A stretch of 64,000 nucleotides of DNA from Centroberyx gerrardi (Eukaryota > Chordata > Actinopteri > Beryciformes > Berycidae): assembly GCF_048128805.1 (NCBI RefSeq), contig NC_135997.1, positions 8,490,116 to 8,554,115 on the forward strand. The letters run 5' to 3'. Position numbers and translations under genes: made by a program. Each line of letters opens with the position of its first letter. Position 1 is the stretch's first letter. The notes beneath the pieces are model-generated. The model did no database searches. It saw only the letters and a program-made list of their open reading frames with translations, and had not been told where the DNA came from. Below, one piece after another: positions 22,221 to 35,711 of this stretch.

Positions 22221-25200
22221 AAACATTGCAGCAATGTTTTTTTTATGATAGTGTATTTAGTTTGGTTCACAATAAATTTTTGTGAGGAAGTCATAAATCA
22301 TGAAGTGTTATTCTAATGTCCACTGATTACAATAAACTGTAATTATATATATAGCTATATGGCATCATGGTAGGATAAAGAGAAGGTTGGATAGAGTTCC
22401 ATTGTCTTTCAGTATTTCAATTAAGAAAATTTGGCAAGGACTGAAACCTTGAGATTAATTAGTATAAGAAATCTACAATCTCTTAATGTCTATTTGTCTT
22501 CACATTTTTTTTTACCCCCCTGGACATCACTATTATCACTGAGTTTCTTCTGACCCCTACTGGTAACTTTCTAGTATGACACTTAACATCAGATCTTACT
22601 TTTTTCAAGCAGCAGATGGTGCAATTGAATCAGCAGTCAATACTGAAACCGTGTGTTTGAACAGCGTGTTCCAGTGACATTTGAATGCTTTGGAGAAGAA
22701 GAAGTCTACACATGTATTTGCTCAGTTCCGTTTTTAATCAGAAAGCTGTGTCTGAGGTTACACTGTGGGACAAAACATATGGGTGATGATCTCATCCTAA
22801 GCACCTTACAGGACCAGTATGCTATTAGTATGGGTGGACCCATACTATAGTCACTGATAGTATAGTATATACCCACTGAGCTGCATGCAACAGGGTCACT
22901 GAGCATTGTTTCTCTACATGCATATGTAAAAAAAGAGCAGAATGACTGTTTAACAGTGCCAACAGACATAGTGTGTTGTCATAGGGACTGATTTTTAGTT
23001 ATATATAGGCTCTGTTTTGGGAGGCTATAAATGAGCTTTGTCATGTAAAAAGATAATCTCAGAGCCAAATAGTCTGTCATTCCTATTTATTCAAAAACAC
23101 TCAACAACTATAGAGTAACGATGAAAGCTTGAGTTCAACCAGGTTTCAATAGATGATTAGAACGGTTAATCATAGCATAGCACTTCTTCTTTGAACCATT
23201 TGGATCTATATTCTACTACAAGATGCTATAGGGAACCACTTCTTCATATAGCAGAGAGGAATAATTTTGGGGTTGAAGTGGTTCTTCAGATAGTAATGGT
23301 TCTTTATTAAAGTACAGTCAAGCCCACAAAGAGCGTCTGAAGAGCCGGCCGCCTCTTTCCAGCACTGCTGATGTTTTTCCAGACTCAGAGCAGGGATTCC
23401 ATTGGCGGTTTCATTCGACAGAATGCGTCTGACATTATGAGGCAGAAATAACTTACTATTTTTAACACGGCAGGAAGAAAATTCAAAACTACAGTATGCG
23501 GCTTTGGCTGCCCTCTAATAGAGACAGCTGTTATCCATGTTATAAATCTGATATTTAGGACAGGATGAGCTTTTTACTTGTTAGGGCAATTCTTGGCTCA
23601 TATTACGCCTTCACTGAACTCAAATGCTGAAGAAATAACATTATCTCCAGCATCACCTCTGATGTAACCAGTGAAATGTCCACTTATCCTAATATTAGAC
23701 CGAAGATGTATTCAGCTCCTTTGCCAAATCTGCATAGAAGGATTAGATCAAACACACACTCATAGATGCCGCTTTGTTTTTGCTGAAAGTTCACTGTTTT
23801 CAATTAGGACGATTACATAAGGCAGCTAGTAATGAGGCAGTGTCTGGAGGACACCTTTGCTTTTCTTGGTTCGGTGTCCTCGTAATCATAAATGCATCAA
23901 CTCTCACTCTGTGGGGCTTCAATGTTGGAAAAACCATTTAAAGATACACTGATGAACTGATTTTAGTCTGCAATGAAGTCGATTGTACCATTACATCAAG
24001 AAGAACAACTTGAACCACAGACTTATATTGCCAAAAAGAAATAAAAACAAAACTGATTTTAGATTAAAAGAGATGAGTTCAACCGAATATGCTTGATGTT
24101 TTTATTTATTTATGATGATGATGGTGATAGTGGTAAGGGTGGTGAAAGTATGGGTGATGGCATTGATGGTGGTTTCTGTGGTGACAGTATTGGTGAAAGT
24201 ATTGCTGTATTGCTGGTGGCAGTCGTTTTAAGTGGCAATAAATGGGTGAGGTCAGAGTTTCACCTGCCTCCCTCTAAAATAAACACACTGCAATTGGTGT
24301 GCTGTTTTATTCTGACCGCCACCTAATGTGAGAGTGACTGAGCATATATCTTCTGACTGTTTGTAAACCTCTGTGTGGCCTTCCCTTTCTTTCCTTCCTT
24401 CCTTCCTTCCTTCTGCCCCTGTTTGCTGAGAGGTGAAGTCATACACAGAGAGGGACTGCTGGGAGAAGAGCGTTGTTCAGGTCCGACATAGCTGTCCGAT
24501 GACTCACAAGACCACTCACTCACACTGACTCAAACGGTGGGGCTGCAGGTGAACATACCTGTTTAAGAACAAAGCCCCTGTGTGAAGGGTAGAGGAGGGT
24601 GGAGGTGTGTGTGTGTGTGTGTGCGTGCAAAGGGGGGTTCTGTAGTATAAGAGGGTGCTCTTTGGTCTATGGGCAAAAAACTATGAGAAATTAAGTAATG
24701 AAGTAAAGACCAAGACAACTCAGTATCAAAAGGCAAAAGACATTACATCATTATTACATCACAGAAGCTGTTTACTGTTTATTGAATAGAACCAAGGTGA
24801 CTTACCGTGCCCTCACATAAACGTGTCAGCACATACACACCTGAGGGAGGGAAAAGAGAAGACATCACACAGGTTCACATCTGTAAACTTGAGCCGTCTG
24901 CTGTCGTGTCTCCTCATTACGTCACCCCCCCGGTTCATGTCGAGGCAAGCTGACTCTGACATTGGAGCCGGTCCAGTCCAGTCCTGCTGTTTTAATCTTC
25001 ATCAGCATCGCCGCTGGGCCGTACCCAACCCGACCTCCTGACCAACAGGCACATTAATGTCACATCTAATCCGACTGCTAACGTCAAAGTGCTGAGGAGA
25101 CAAGCATCCGCATCATATTAAGTTACTGATGGCTTTATGTGCCATTTCATTATTACGCCCGGTGAGCTGGTTGCTTCGCAGTATACCAGGCTTTGCTGTA

Positions 25201-25844
25201 CTGTATGCAGTTCAGCACAGCTTTTTCCACTGCTGTAATGCCCAGGGCTGATCCAGCATGCAAGCTGCTAACAGCAGATTTCAGATGAGCCATAAATCTC
25301 TCCCATAAAGCTTCATCTTCATTGATTGCCAGAGGGATTCCCCAATACTAAACATAATGTCCTACTCATGACATTACTGTGGACATCAAGCTGTTAAGAT
25401 ATAGCCTCCAACCATTTTTACTGGATCCCTCCAAACCCACATGCCTTTGTGTAAGAGGAGGGGTGGTCTTGAGTCATTGTCTGAGAGAACAACTGTACTT
25501 CCACAAGCACACTACTCTCAGTCTCAGTTTGGGTTTTTCCTTTGAAACAAAGCCTCCTGGTGTGATAAACACAGAGATGACATAAACCTGCTGTTCTCTT
25601 TCACTCTATTCTCATAGTGTGGAAACACTTGAGTCACTCACTTCCCCCCCCCGGCCACAGTTAGCTGCCAGCAGTGCACAGTTTTTTGTGGGTTTTTTTG
25701 TTTTTTTTTTAACAGCAGCTAGATTCACCGCAGCACTCTGGCACAGGAAACCCAGAGAGGGATGGAGTCATACATTACATCATCGCTCAGGCATGTGCAA
25801 ACAATCTCAAAAACTGGATCTGATTAAAGGGTGCATACGTATGT

Positions 25845-25876
<32 letters not shown>

Positions 25877-26129
25877 CCACCTAGAGAACTGCCGAAACTA
25901 AAAGGTCTGCTTTTATCAGTCACTGTGAAAACCGGACCAGAGATGGGTCCACACCCAGCCTTACATCTGCAGCTCCAGCATATATATGAGAGAGTTTAAC
26001 TTACACCAACTCACTAACACCAAGTTATTTTTGGAGTATCCCTGCTACAGCTGCATTACCATATTAGAAGAATACATCTGAAATTTCCCTAATTAATCAA
26101 CATGCAATAAAAACAGTCACATGGGCTGA

Positions 26130-28619
26130 GTATGTAAAAACATTTATTGTTGATGCCTTATATTCAACAGTGCCTTTTCCCAGTCTTGTGGTTTTACAAT
26201 AGTACATATTCCCTCTTCTTGAGTCTAGACCTGGATTTTTTTTATTTATTTTTTTAAAAGGTACAAAAAAAATCTCAACAGTGAGTTACTTACATTTAAG
26301 TGATACACACATAGAAGTGTATGTGCGCGTATATGTGTATTTTAAATCTGAGATGGCAGTTTATAATTATTATACATATCATGGATCACAGAATATCAAC
26401 AGGCTCAAGCAAAGAAGCAGTCCACTTTTGCGGACGATCCACCGGCAAAGCACAGCGATGTAAAAACAAAATAGTTCAAGAGGGAATGAGAGAGAAAACA
26501 CGGTCGTGGAAGAAGCACACAGACAATAAAACCCAAAGCACTGAACTCAGCCATACAAGGAATGTGAGGTTGTTAAGATGAAAGAACGTTTTTGGTCGAC
26601 AGAAACATGATCACAACAAGTGGTGATTTCATGCCAACATATTGTTCCTATTAAAGACATTAACAGTATATACAAGTTTCAAGTAACTCCTGAATTAGTC
26701 CTGTTGTGCCCATCTCAAGCAGGTTAGTGTACCCAAGGAAGTTCAGTTTGGAGTACACACAGCATGCCGTCATCTCTTACATAATGAATGACATGCCACT
26801 GCTAAGACCCTGCTGAGTGTGAAGTGAATGTGTATGAGTGTGTGATTGTGTGAGCGAGTGGGACAGGCTCAAACTCCTGTAGTAGACTCTTTCAATCTGG
26901 GTGCTGTAGCTCATAAAAAAAAACCCCACACACATATCACAAGTAGTCGCAACCTGAGAAGCAAGTTAGGGAAGGTTCACACAAAAAGAAATCTGTGTTG
27001 TGCCAACTCTTCTTCACATCTCACTGAACTGCTTGTTTTAACATTCTGCTATAAACAACGATGGCCCACAAGAAAAAAAAAAAAAAAAAAAGTGTAATGG
27101 CATGGTGCTAGCAAAACAATGATACGATGCACTAGACACGTCCAGATCATTGACTCCCCACCTTTCCCAGATCTGTGCAGTGAGGAAACGGCTATAGCTG
27201 ATAAAGCAAACACCTAATCTATCAGAAGTCCAATATGGATACATTAAGCGCTGCATGTGTTAGTCTTTGGCATGGTTAAGCGTCGGAGAAGCCCATTCGG
27301 TTGAGCAAACATTTACAACACCATTTGTAAGACAGCAGACTCAGGTCAATGCTTCTACAGTCTAGGGTGGGTTACTATCCTGTACCTCTTATGGTACAAT
27401 CCCACTTTTACTTGGTCCAAAATAATCAAAATCTAGTTACAGTTTCCCATTTAGGGACAGAAATTAACAGTAATAACCAATATCAGAATTTGAACCGTAT
27501 CAAAACAAGAGTTTCAGTTTGAATAAAAGAGTAAAGACATATAAAACTTTCATGCACTTTATATATAAGGGGGCTAAGCCAACTTTATGGATGTGTCTAT
27601 ATAGCAGATTTTTAAGACAAACCGCGTCTTCTCTCAAACTGACCACTGCATGAGGCTAGCATTAGCTAAGCAACGCCATGCACGCACCAACCGTTACACA
27701 CACACCAGCTAACCAGTCAGCTGGTCTAGCTAGGCCAACATTCAGCTAGCTTTACAAGGCAAATCCATTCAGCAAGCCCTGCAAACCACCCAGCCTATGA
27801 ACTAGCCAACACTACCTTCCACAGATGAAATGTAGAAGAGCATTCATCAGCTCAGTTACAGCAGAGCTAAGAATCATCACTGTACCATGCTGCTGGTTAC
27901 ATGGTAACAGGCAGCATCTTGTGTTATCTACAGCTGTACAGTCAGATGAGGGCCAAGCCATTACCATCCTCTATAGGTCACTAGTATGTTGGGCTCCTAA
28001 CAGACTGGACTGGCCTCACTTCACATCTCTTTCTAATGTCCAGACAGACGCAAGCATCGAGCTCTGAGCCATCCCTATCGTTCTACTGACACCTGAAACT
28101 CTGCTGGTTAGTTATAGGGATTTCCACTGGAAGCTTGGGCCTCAACAGTTAACTGTCATGGTAGAGGATACAGATATTCCTCAATGTTAGTTCATGGTTA
28201 CAAGCTGATGTTTCTGTTACTTGGTTATGATCATGTCTTGTTTCACATGCTCATAGCACAGTATAAAAGCAAAAAAAAAAAAAAAAAAGTACAAGTCTGG
28301 AAAGATCATATATAGGCTCAGAAAAAAAAAGGAGCAACTGAAATGGAATGACTAAAAACTAAATAGATTTACAGCTTCAATAATAACTTCAATAACAACA
28401 TAATAATAAAAATAAGTATGAACATGTATATGGGAGAGGGCAATTCCAGTTATTTCCCTTCTTCTCAGATGTATGTTCTGGTTGAGGGCGCCTTGCTCCA
28501 CAGTTTGGCACAAGACTAAGATTCCACACAGTGAGATGAGACCAGGGGATTGGCTGAAATTATTCCACATGGTGAGATGAGACAACGGGATTGGCTGAGA
28601 GACAGGATGGGCTCCGCCC
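26130..28619 (-). other. Probable long tmod 3'UTR
   Basis: Minus-strand AATAAA motifs lie near 26250-26238 and at 26148-26143, the first strong poly(A) candidates more than 2 kb past the stop. The interval has no coding signal, poly(A)/(T) runs at 27075-27093 and 28268-28287, and a 41-bp tandem duplication at 28521-28601. The transcript end is inferred. Confidence 0.4.
28521..28601. repeat. 41-bp tandem duplication in the tmod 3'UTR
   Basis: attccacacagtgagatgag at 28521 and attccacatggtgagatgag at 28562 begin two copies with a 41-bp period. Each ends gggattggctga. A few substitutions separate them. Confidence 0.85.
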
Positions 28620-28651
28620 CTACAGATCCCCTTCCACTCGCCTCCTGCGGA
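28620..28651 (-). CDS. tmod3: tmod coding exon 9 (terminal micro-exon)
   Basis: Only 32 nt. The acceptor is tttcctctctag; it then codes [10 protein letters not shown] and TAG at 28622-28620. The phase matches exon 8, completing [13 protein letters not shown], the TMOD2/3-type tail. It is too short to appear as an open frame on its own. Confidence 0.88.
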
Positions 28652-30939
28652 CTAGAGAGGAAAGATGATGTATCAAAAAGAGACAAAAACATGTTGTTTT
28701 TTTTCCCCCCCAAGCAATGGACTGATGAGGAGGAAAGAGAGGAATGAAGAAGGATCAACTGCAAACATGCTGCACAACCTTAAACCTACTCAGGCCTGTT
28801 AGTTAAAGACAGTAAGTGAGTCATGAGCTATGCGGTCAAAGTTTACACCCATCAGTGTGCGTCAGCGTGCACAGAAAACAAGAAGTGAGACGTCATCACT
28901 CTGAAAGCTGTAAAATCACACAGTTAATGCAGTGAACGCTCCATCCAAACACTGTGAAAGTAATCAGTGTTATCTCGATGCATTGAGACACACTTGGGAC
29001 CACACCCATGCATCAGACCTGTGCTACTGCAGCTCTGACAGGACGAGGAGCTAGAAGAGAGAGCAGAGGCGTCACTGAGGACTGATGTCTTGGGAGTAAA
29101 GGCCCAGTGTAGAATAGAGAGGGGCGGACATCAAGACAAGACCTCCACAACCCGAGTAGCAACAAATTCTATATAATATAGAATATATATAACCCACTCA
29201 GCTGGCCCAGATACATGCCGCGATAGTTTGTCATGGCGATCTCTCCCATACAAAGAGAGAAAAAGTGGATGGCGTGTATCGGAGCTACCACTCACCCAGC
29301 TTTTGCTTCGCTCAGCTGTTACAAGCAAAACATAGGCCATAAAAACACATTTATTGAAGTGTGTAGAAGTCATCTTTTTGTCTGCAACCACAGATAGGAT
29401 GAGGCAGTAGATACAGTAGATACGGCGAATGTAAACTGGTTGTGTGTCATACCCAGGTCGTTGTTCTTGGTGATAGCTGCAGCAGCCCTGGAGCGCGGTC
29501 CTTGCTGGGTGAAGTGGTAGCCAAACTTCACTATGCTGTTGTTCTCTTCCAACATTTTAGCTATTTCCATCTCTACGGTAGTACCCAGCTGCTGCCTCTG
29601 AAACACACACGCAGATACATAGGGGTTAAGATATTGTATGTAAACACCACAGTAAGAAATTCTCATTTTTCTTCCACCCATTGACTGTTGAGTTTATGAT
29701 ATTAGTTGGGGGCGGCATTTTCTTCTACAGCTGGCTGCATGGTGCCAACATTTTCAGCTGCTTCAGGCTGCGTACTCGATTTGCTTTCTGATCAGAAGAT
29801 TTTCTCACCCAGAACACACTGGAAAAATTTCCCTGGTCATAGGCTCCCAGGAAGCCTCTACGGTGGACGGGGAACAGTAGCCGCATTCACGCGCGAGTAT
29901 TTGACAACTCAACAGCAGGAAATGCAAAAAAGGGTCCTCCTAATTATCATGGCCATTTTTCTTTTACCCCTTTTTTATTTTCACAGGCATTTTATGAACT
30001 TCAAGGGTATTTTTGCCCCAAGCCCCAATTAATTTCTGACCCTGATGTGTGTGTGTGCAAGTATGCGTGTGTGTGTATCCACAAAGAGTATGGTACCTGG
30101 TTGTCTATCTTGATCTCTGTGAGCATGTCGTTGTCTCTCAGTGCGTCGACCAGCGCCTGCACCCCGACCCCAGTGATGAAATTGGACTCCAGGTTCAAAC
30201 TACGCAACGTCTTGTTCTCCCTCAGCATCTCACTGAACGCCTGGGATGGGGAGGAAGGAGAGAAGGAAGAAAAGGAGGACAAGGAAAGGAAACCAAGGAT
30301 GTGAAAAACTCAAATCAAATTCATTTCAACTATTGGAGTTGAGAGGTCTGAACACTGCCATTACAACCGCATACACACAAACACCCACACACACACACTC
30401 ACCACAGCAATGGGATCGTTACTCCGCGTGGCTGCCAGGCTGAACTTCTTGACAGTTGTGTTACTCTCCATGGCTTTGGCGAAGTCCTTCAGTGTGGGAA
30501 TGGGAATGTTCTGAAAAACCAAGAAATACTCCTGTTGCGGGGACAGACAAGGGTATATGCATCTGTCTGCTTGTGTGTGTGTGTGTGTGTGTGTGTGTAC
30601 CTTGATGTTGTTGAGGTTGACCTCCGTTAGGGAACCGTCATTGCTTTTTATCCTCTGCAGGGTGTCATCTACATTGGTGGGATTGGGAGGCTCATCAAAC
30701 ACTGGGTTCATCTTCTCCCCCTTGATCACATCTGGGAAAAAACACACACACACATCAATTTATTCGTCCTAAACCACTTTTCAATTTCAGATTTGCAGAA
30801 ATGTAATTCTATGAGATTGTACTCACTGTTGTAACCCTCTTTAGTTGTGGTCCCATCATACGTCTGAGTACTGGTGACCAGAGTGTGAACCCCCAGGATC
30901 GCTGCAAATAAAAGCAAGCAACAGATTGTGAGTGGTGTG

Positions 30940-30988
<49 letters not shown>

Positions 30989-32587
30989 CTCCAGGGGTCA
31001 AAAAATCCATCAGTGAGTGAATGAACAGTAACCAAATCTAGAGATCATGGCAGACAACAGAGTTATTCTCCTGCTCAGTGAGCCCTTTCTCTCCCATCGA
31101 TACACACAGTAAAGGACGGTGCCATGGGAAAGACAGTCCGAGTGAAAGGAGCCAGTGTTTTACTGTCCCAACAGAGACTGGGCACAGGCAGATAGAAGCA
31201 CATTTCTCACAAGTATGTCACTGTGTGTATGGCCTCGTTTTAAAAGAAACCCTCAGACAAAGTCATGTTCCTAGAGGCCATTTAAGCACGAGGTCTCCCC
31301 TTTCCCAGAGGTATTCGCTCACTCTTACCTGCAAGGTCACACAGTTCTGTGTCTGTGGCGCTGGACAGGGCTTCCTCCAATTCCGGGTCGAGGGTTGTGA
31401 CTTCCTCCTGGCGCGCTTCTATGGGTTTCTGCTTGGGAACAAATGCTTTACCTGTGGAGAAAGAAAGAGAGGGAGGAGGGGAGCGGGTAAGCAGATTTAG
31501 TTCAAAAGCTAATCTGAATCTTACCTTTATACAAATGGGGAGGAAAAAAATAATTTTACCATCAACACAGACAGAGGCAGCGAGTATGTGCAGGCTGAGT
31601 GAAGGTTTTGAGGGATCTTACAAAACTTTCTATTTCTACAAATATTGTAAATGTCAAACTGTTAGCTCGAGTTTGTCTGGTTCACTTGACTTGTTGTTAT
31701 TCTCCTACAGCCCTTCCTATCGTCCTGCCTTGTGCCCCGGTCATGAGATCACATGACTGCTAAGCTGTGTGTATTTGTGCGTGTGTGCTCATCCATGTGT
31801 ATGTGACTGAGGAGCCAGGGGAGACGATCCTCAGTACAGCTACCACATGAAATACACAGAGGTTTGGAATTAATACAAACACTAACTACACATTTTTCAG
31901 TATCTCTTTGTCATCTGACAGCACAGTTCACAGCAGGACCTGGCACGTCAACATGATTGGTTGCCATGGCAACTTGTCGTAGGGGTCACCCGACTGACCA
32001 CTTCACTTCCTGTGCACTTGAGTTTGCATCTCTCGTTGTCTCGTTGGTTTGTTCATTTGTTTGTGCCTAATGCTTTTTGCAATGCACAGTGCTTAGGGGA
32101 ATTCAGTATACGCCCTTTAGGCCAAGCAGAGCCATAAGAGCCCTGCATAAGGGAAATACAGTAGGGCTGCAGCTATCGATTATTTTAGTAATCGAGTATT
32201 CTACCGATTATTCCATCGATTAATCGAGTAATCGGATAAGAAATACTTTTGCTTTATTAAAGAGCAATAGTAAATATACAAAAGAGAAAAGCTGTCCGCA
32301 CGAAGCTGTCCATACGACACTGTGATTTACTGAAAACGAGGTGAAATAATAATTATTATTGATATTTATTACTAGGCCTAAATATCATACAAGTTCATAA
32401 GACTGGCTAATGTACATTTATTTGCTATGTTGAAGGGTTGCCCTACACCTGCTGACCCTACTCACTGCAATCAAACTAAACTGAATATACCTGCTGTATT
32501 GGACTGGTGCATTTTAGGCTCCAATTGCTACTTACACCACCTGATATTTTGCTTTCTGGGGTATTTTATGCATCACTGTGAGGGGAG

Positions 32588-32646
<59 letters not shown>

Positions 32647-35621
32647 GTGTGTATGTGTGTGTGACTATCATAATAATAACATGAATGAAGCTCAGGCTTT
32701 CACAAATTGACTGCAGCATTTTATTTTCTGTGGTTATTTTCTTGAGCAAAACTTAGCTAACTTAGGGACATCATAACTAGCCACCATATTGATTTACGTT
32801 CTTAACTAGCCATTACATATAGCAATAATTAACGTGCATTCTTTACTAGCCTTCATCTCATCCCGTTTTAATATTAAGTGCTGACTCCGCCAGTTTTGGC
32901 GTACGCCGGTAGCAATTACAAGTGGACCCTATCCTACAGTCCCTGCTCTCAGCGGAGGGAAGGAGCTACGCTGTGTGTGGGAAGCGCTGTGACCGTCAGA
33001 CCTCTCTGGATTAGACAAGCAAGTAGAGAAAACCGGCATCAGCCGAACCAATTTATTGCCAAATGCTTTGGGATTCAACACATTAACATTGCTTCCCATG
33101 GTCAGAAAAAGTCGGCAGATTTGCGCTTTGCGCTTTTGAGAAATAAAGTCGCCAGGGGGTCTGAAAAGTCGCTAAGTCTAGCGACAAAGTCGCCAAGTTG
33201 GCAACACTGGATCCGAAACTTTGGACACTTTCTGTCGTTTTCTCTGGCCTGTCTCTTCTCTTCGCCCCTCGCTATTTTCTCTCTCTTTCTCCAGCGCGTT
33301 GTGCAACAGTAATAATCATCCGTGCGAAACACTGAGTGTGTATATAGTTATATGGATTAAACAAAGCTTCGATGCAAAGAATTTGCATCGATGATTTTTA
33401 GTAATCGAGTTACTCGAGTTTCTCGAGGAATCGTTTCAGCCCTAAAATACAGTGTGTGCTCGTACACCAGGCAATACGGTAGAAGTCATACAAGCTTGAG
33501 CCAGCTCTATGTTGGTGTGTGGTATGTTCACACACCAGGAAATAGCTTGTGATTTTCTAACCGTAGTGGCTAAGTCAACGTATTCATTAAATATTTTGTT
33601 CAGCGATTCTCTTAGTTACAACAACACTGTGCTTCCACAGCACTTTGGTGTCAACAGGTGGAGTATTTAAAGTCAACGTAGTTTCACTTACTCCAATCAT
33701 GCTTACCCCCCCAAGCCACCCACCACCCACGCACTTATAAAGCGCTTTATCCATGTCCACTCTCCATTTCCAATGCACTCTGGTGGTCCCTTTCTCTTGC
33801 TGTCCAACCTACTACGCCTAGCAATACTCTGACTCTCCGGGGAAACAGGCTTGTATACCTGGCAAATGAGGCACCAGAGAGACACAGCAGTAGAACGCTC
33901 ATTCAGCTCACAAGCATGAAAGCAGGTTATCAAACTCTTATTGAAGCCAGCTTATAGTAATGTTAGTGTTTCCAAAGAGGAGGTGAAGCTTGAACAATGA
34001 AAATGTCTCCTGCTATTTTATACAACACAGCTGGAGAACTTTTATAGGACTAGAAGAGAAGAAAGTCAAGACAGTCTACATCTCTCTCGCTCTACAGCCA
34101 TTCCCCCACCATCAGTGCTTCGGACTAACTGAGCTCAGTCCAGCCATGACTCTTTGACAACTATGGCATTGCCATGGTAACCCATCTGAAGGAAGAAAGG
34201 GGGAGAGAGAAGGAAGTCACGGAACAATGACTGGAGTCTAAACTTAACTGCGCTGCTGGGGCAACAAACACTAGCACTAGCTGGAGAGCCGGTCCAGTGG
34301 GTGCCCTCAGCCCCCCTCTCTATATGCCGGCCTCCTTACACAAAAACACCCTGAGAACAGTCCCTCCCTCCTTCCACCCTTCTAAGTCAGTCAGGCCCGT
34401 CAAATTGCACTGGTCTCCAGGGGGGGCTCTGGCACTTCCTGAAAGCCAGTAAACAGTAAATACAGTCATCAGGCAGCATCCTGTGCCAGTCCCTCTGGAC
34501 TGACATTTAGTCCTTCAGCAGCAAGGACAGAGCAGAGCGCCAGACAGGCTGACAGCCCTGAGGTTTGGTCGTCCATAACATCCCACAGGACCATAATGGT
34601 GTAAATGAACAGAAATGACAGTGGGGTAACACACTGTTAAAATGCTGAGGGAGAATGGACACAGTCAATGTAGCAGTGTCTGCCTGTGATGGGACTATGT
34701 GTAAATCCAGGAGGACAGACAGACGCAGAGAATGCTGGGTAAGAACGGCTGCGTTGCAACACTTTCAGGATCTCAAAAGAAGCCTGAGAAGATAAGAAAA
34801 GAAAGACGACCACTGGAGGTTGGCGGGACAGAGGCGCTGTGTTTGTTTGTGTGCTTTCATCAGTACAGCAGCCACACCTTCCACTGTCTCTCAACAAACA
34901 TGATGCTTATCAGTCTTCAGTGGGAGTATGCCTAAAGGCTCTGTTGAGTGTGACACAGCAAGAAACAAGCCTATGTTCTGACACATGATGACTCAGTTTG
35001 CCATACTCAAGTTACCCAGAATTGTACCACAATGTGCATGCTGTCGGTAGTATGTGCCTCTCAAACTCCAATGACACTACACATCCTCCTCTTCTATAGC
35101 TCCAATAGCAAGGTACAGAGTTTCCACTTCAGCCAGGATCCAGCCTGCATCTCTTGCTGAATTTATTGTAACAAATCTGAACAGAAGAAATTGAATATAA
35201 GATGGAAGACGCAATATAATGAAATATAATGAAAGACATTTGCACACTGTCATATTTGCAAGTTGCCACATGCACTTATACTCTTACCTGTGATCTTATG
35301 TATGTTTTTAATCCTTATGTCTGTTTATTTGTTTTTATGTGGTATGTCTTTTTTATGAGCCACATCAAAGACAATTTTCTGTCATGCGTGTGATAGACAA
35401 TAAAGTTTTCTAAATCTGAATGGCTGCGATGGTTGCCATGGCATTTAAGCATGGCTGTTTTGCTCGGCAAATGTGTGTGTGTGTATGTGTGTGTGTCTCC
35501 TTTGAACAACACATTATTTATCAGCAGGGGGTGAGCGTAACGAGGGAAAAGAATTAGCTACATTCCACAGAAGCACCACAGTGATTTGATTTTTCCATGC
35601 CGTCAGTGTCTGCACACTCAT

Positions 35622-35711
<90 letters not shown>

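Larger units (their letters stand above)
17600..26130. other. Gene-free interval between lysmd2 and the tropomodulin gene
   Basis: No exon with family resemblance is seen in 8.5 kb. It holds a 458-bp inverted-repeat-ended element (18564-19021), a foldback (21915-22220), a repeat-like stretch with gtgttaatttaactctg (about 20960-21200), a GAT/GGT-rich stretch (24100-24200), a TTCC array (24390-24412) and CA arrays (24605-24624 and 25848-25875). The parts at 20040-20940, 23330-23930 and 25080-25350 are complex and non-repetitive, and could be conserved non-coding DNA. Confidence 0.55.

Noticed and set aside
25619..25999. 126-codon plus-strand open frame including a CA array
   Set aside because: Low-complexity content (poly-Phe, Thr-His repeat) and no conserved motif.
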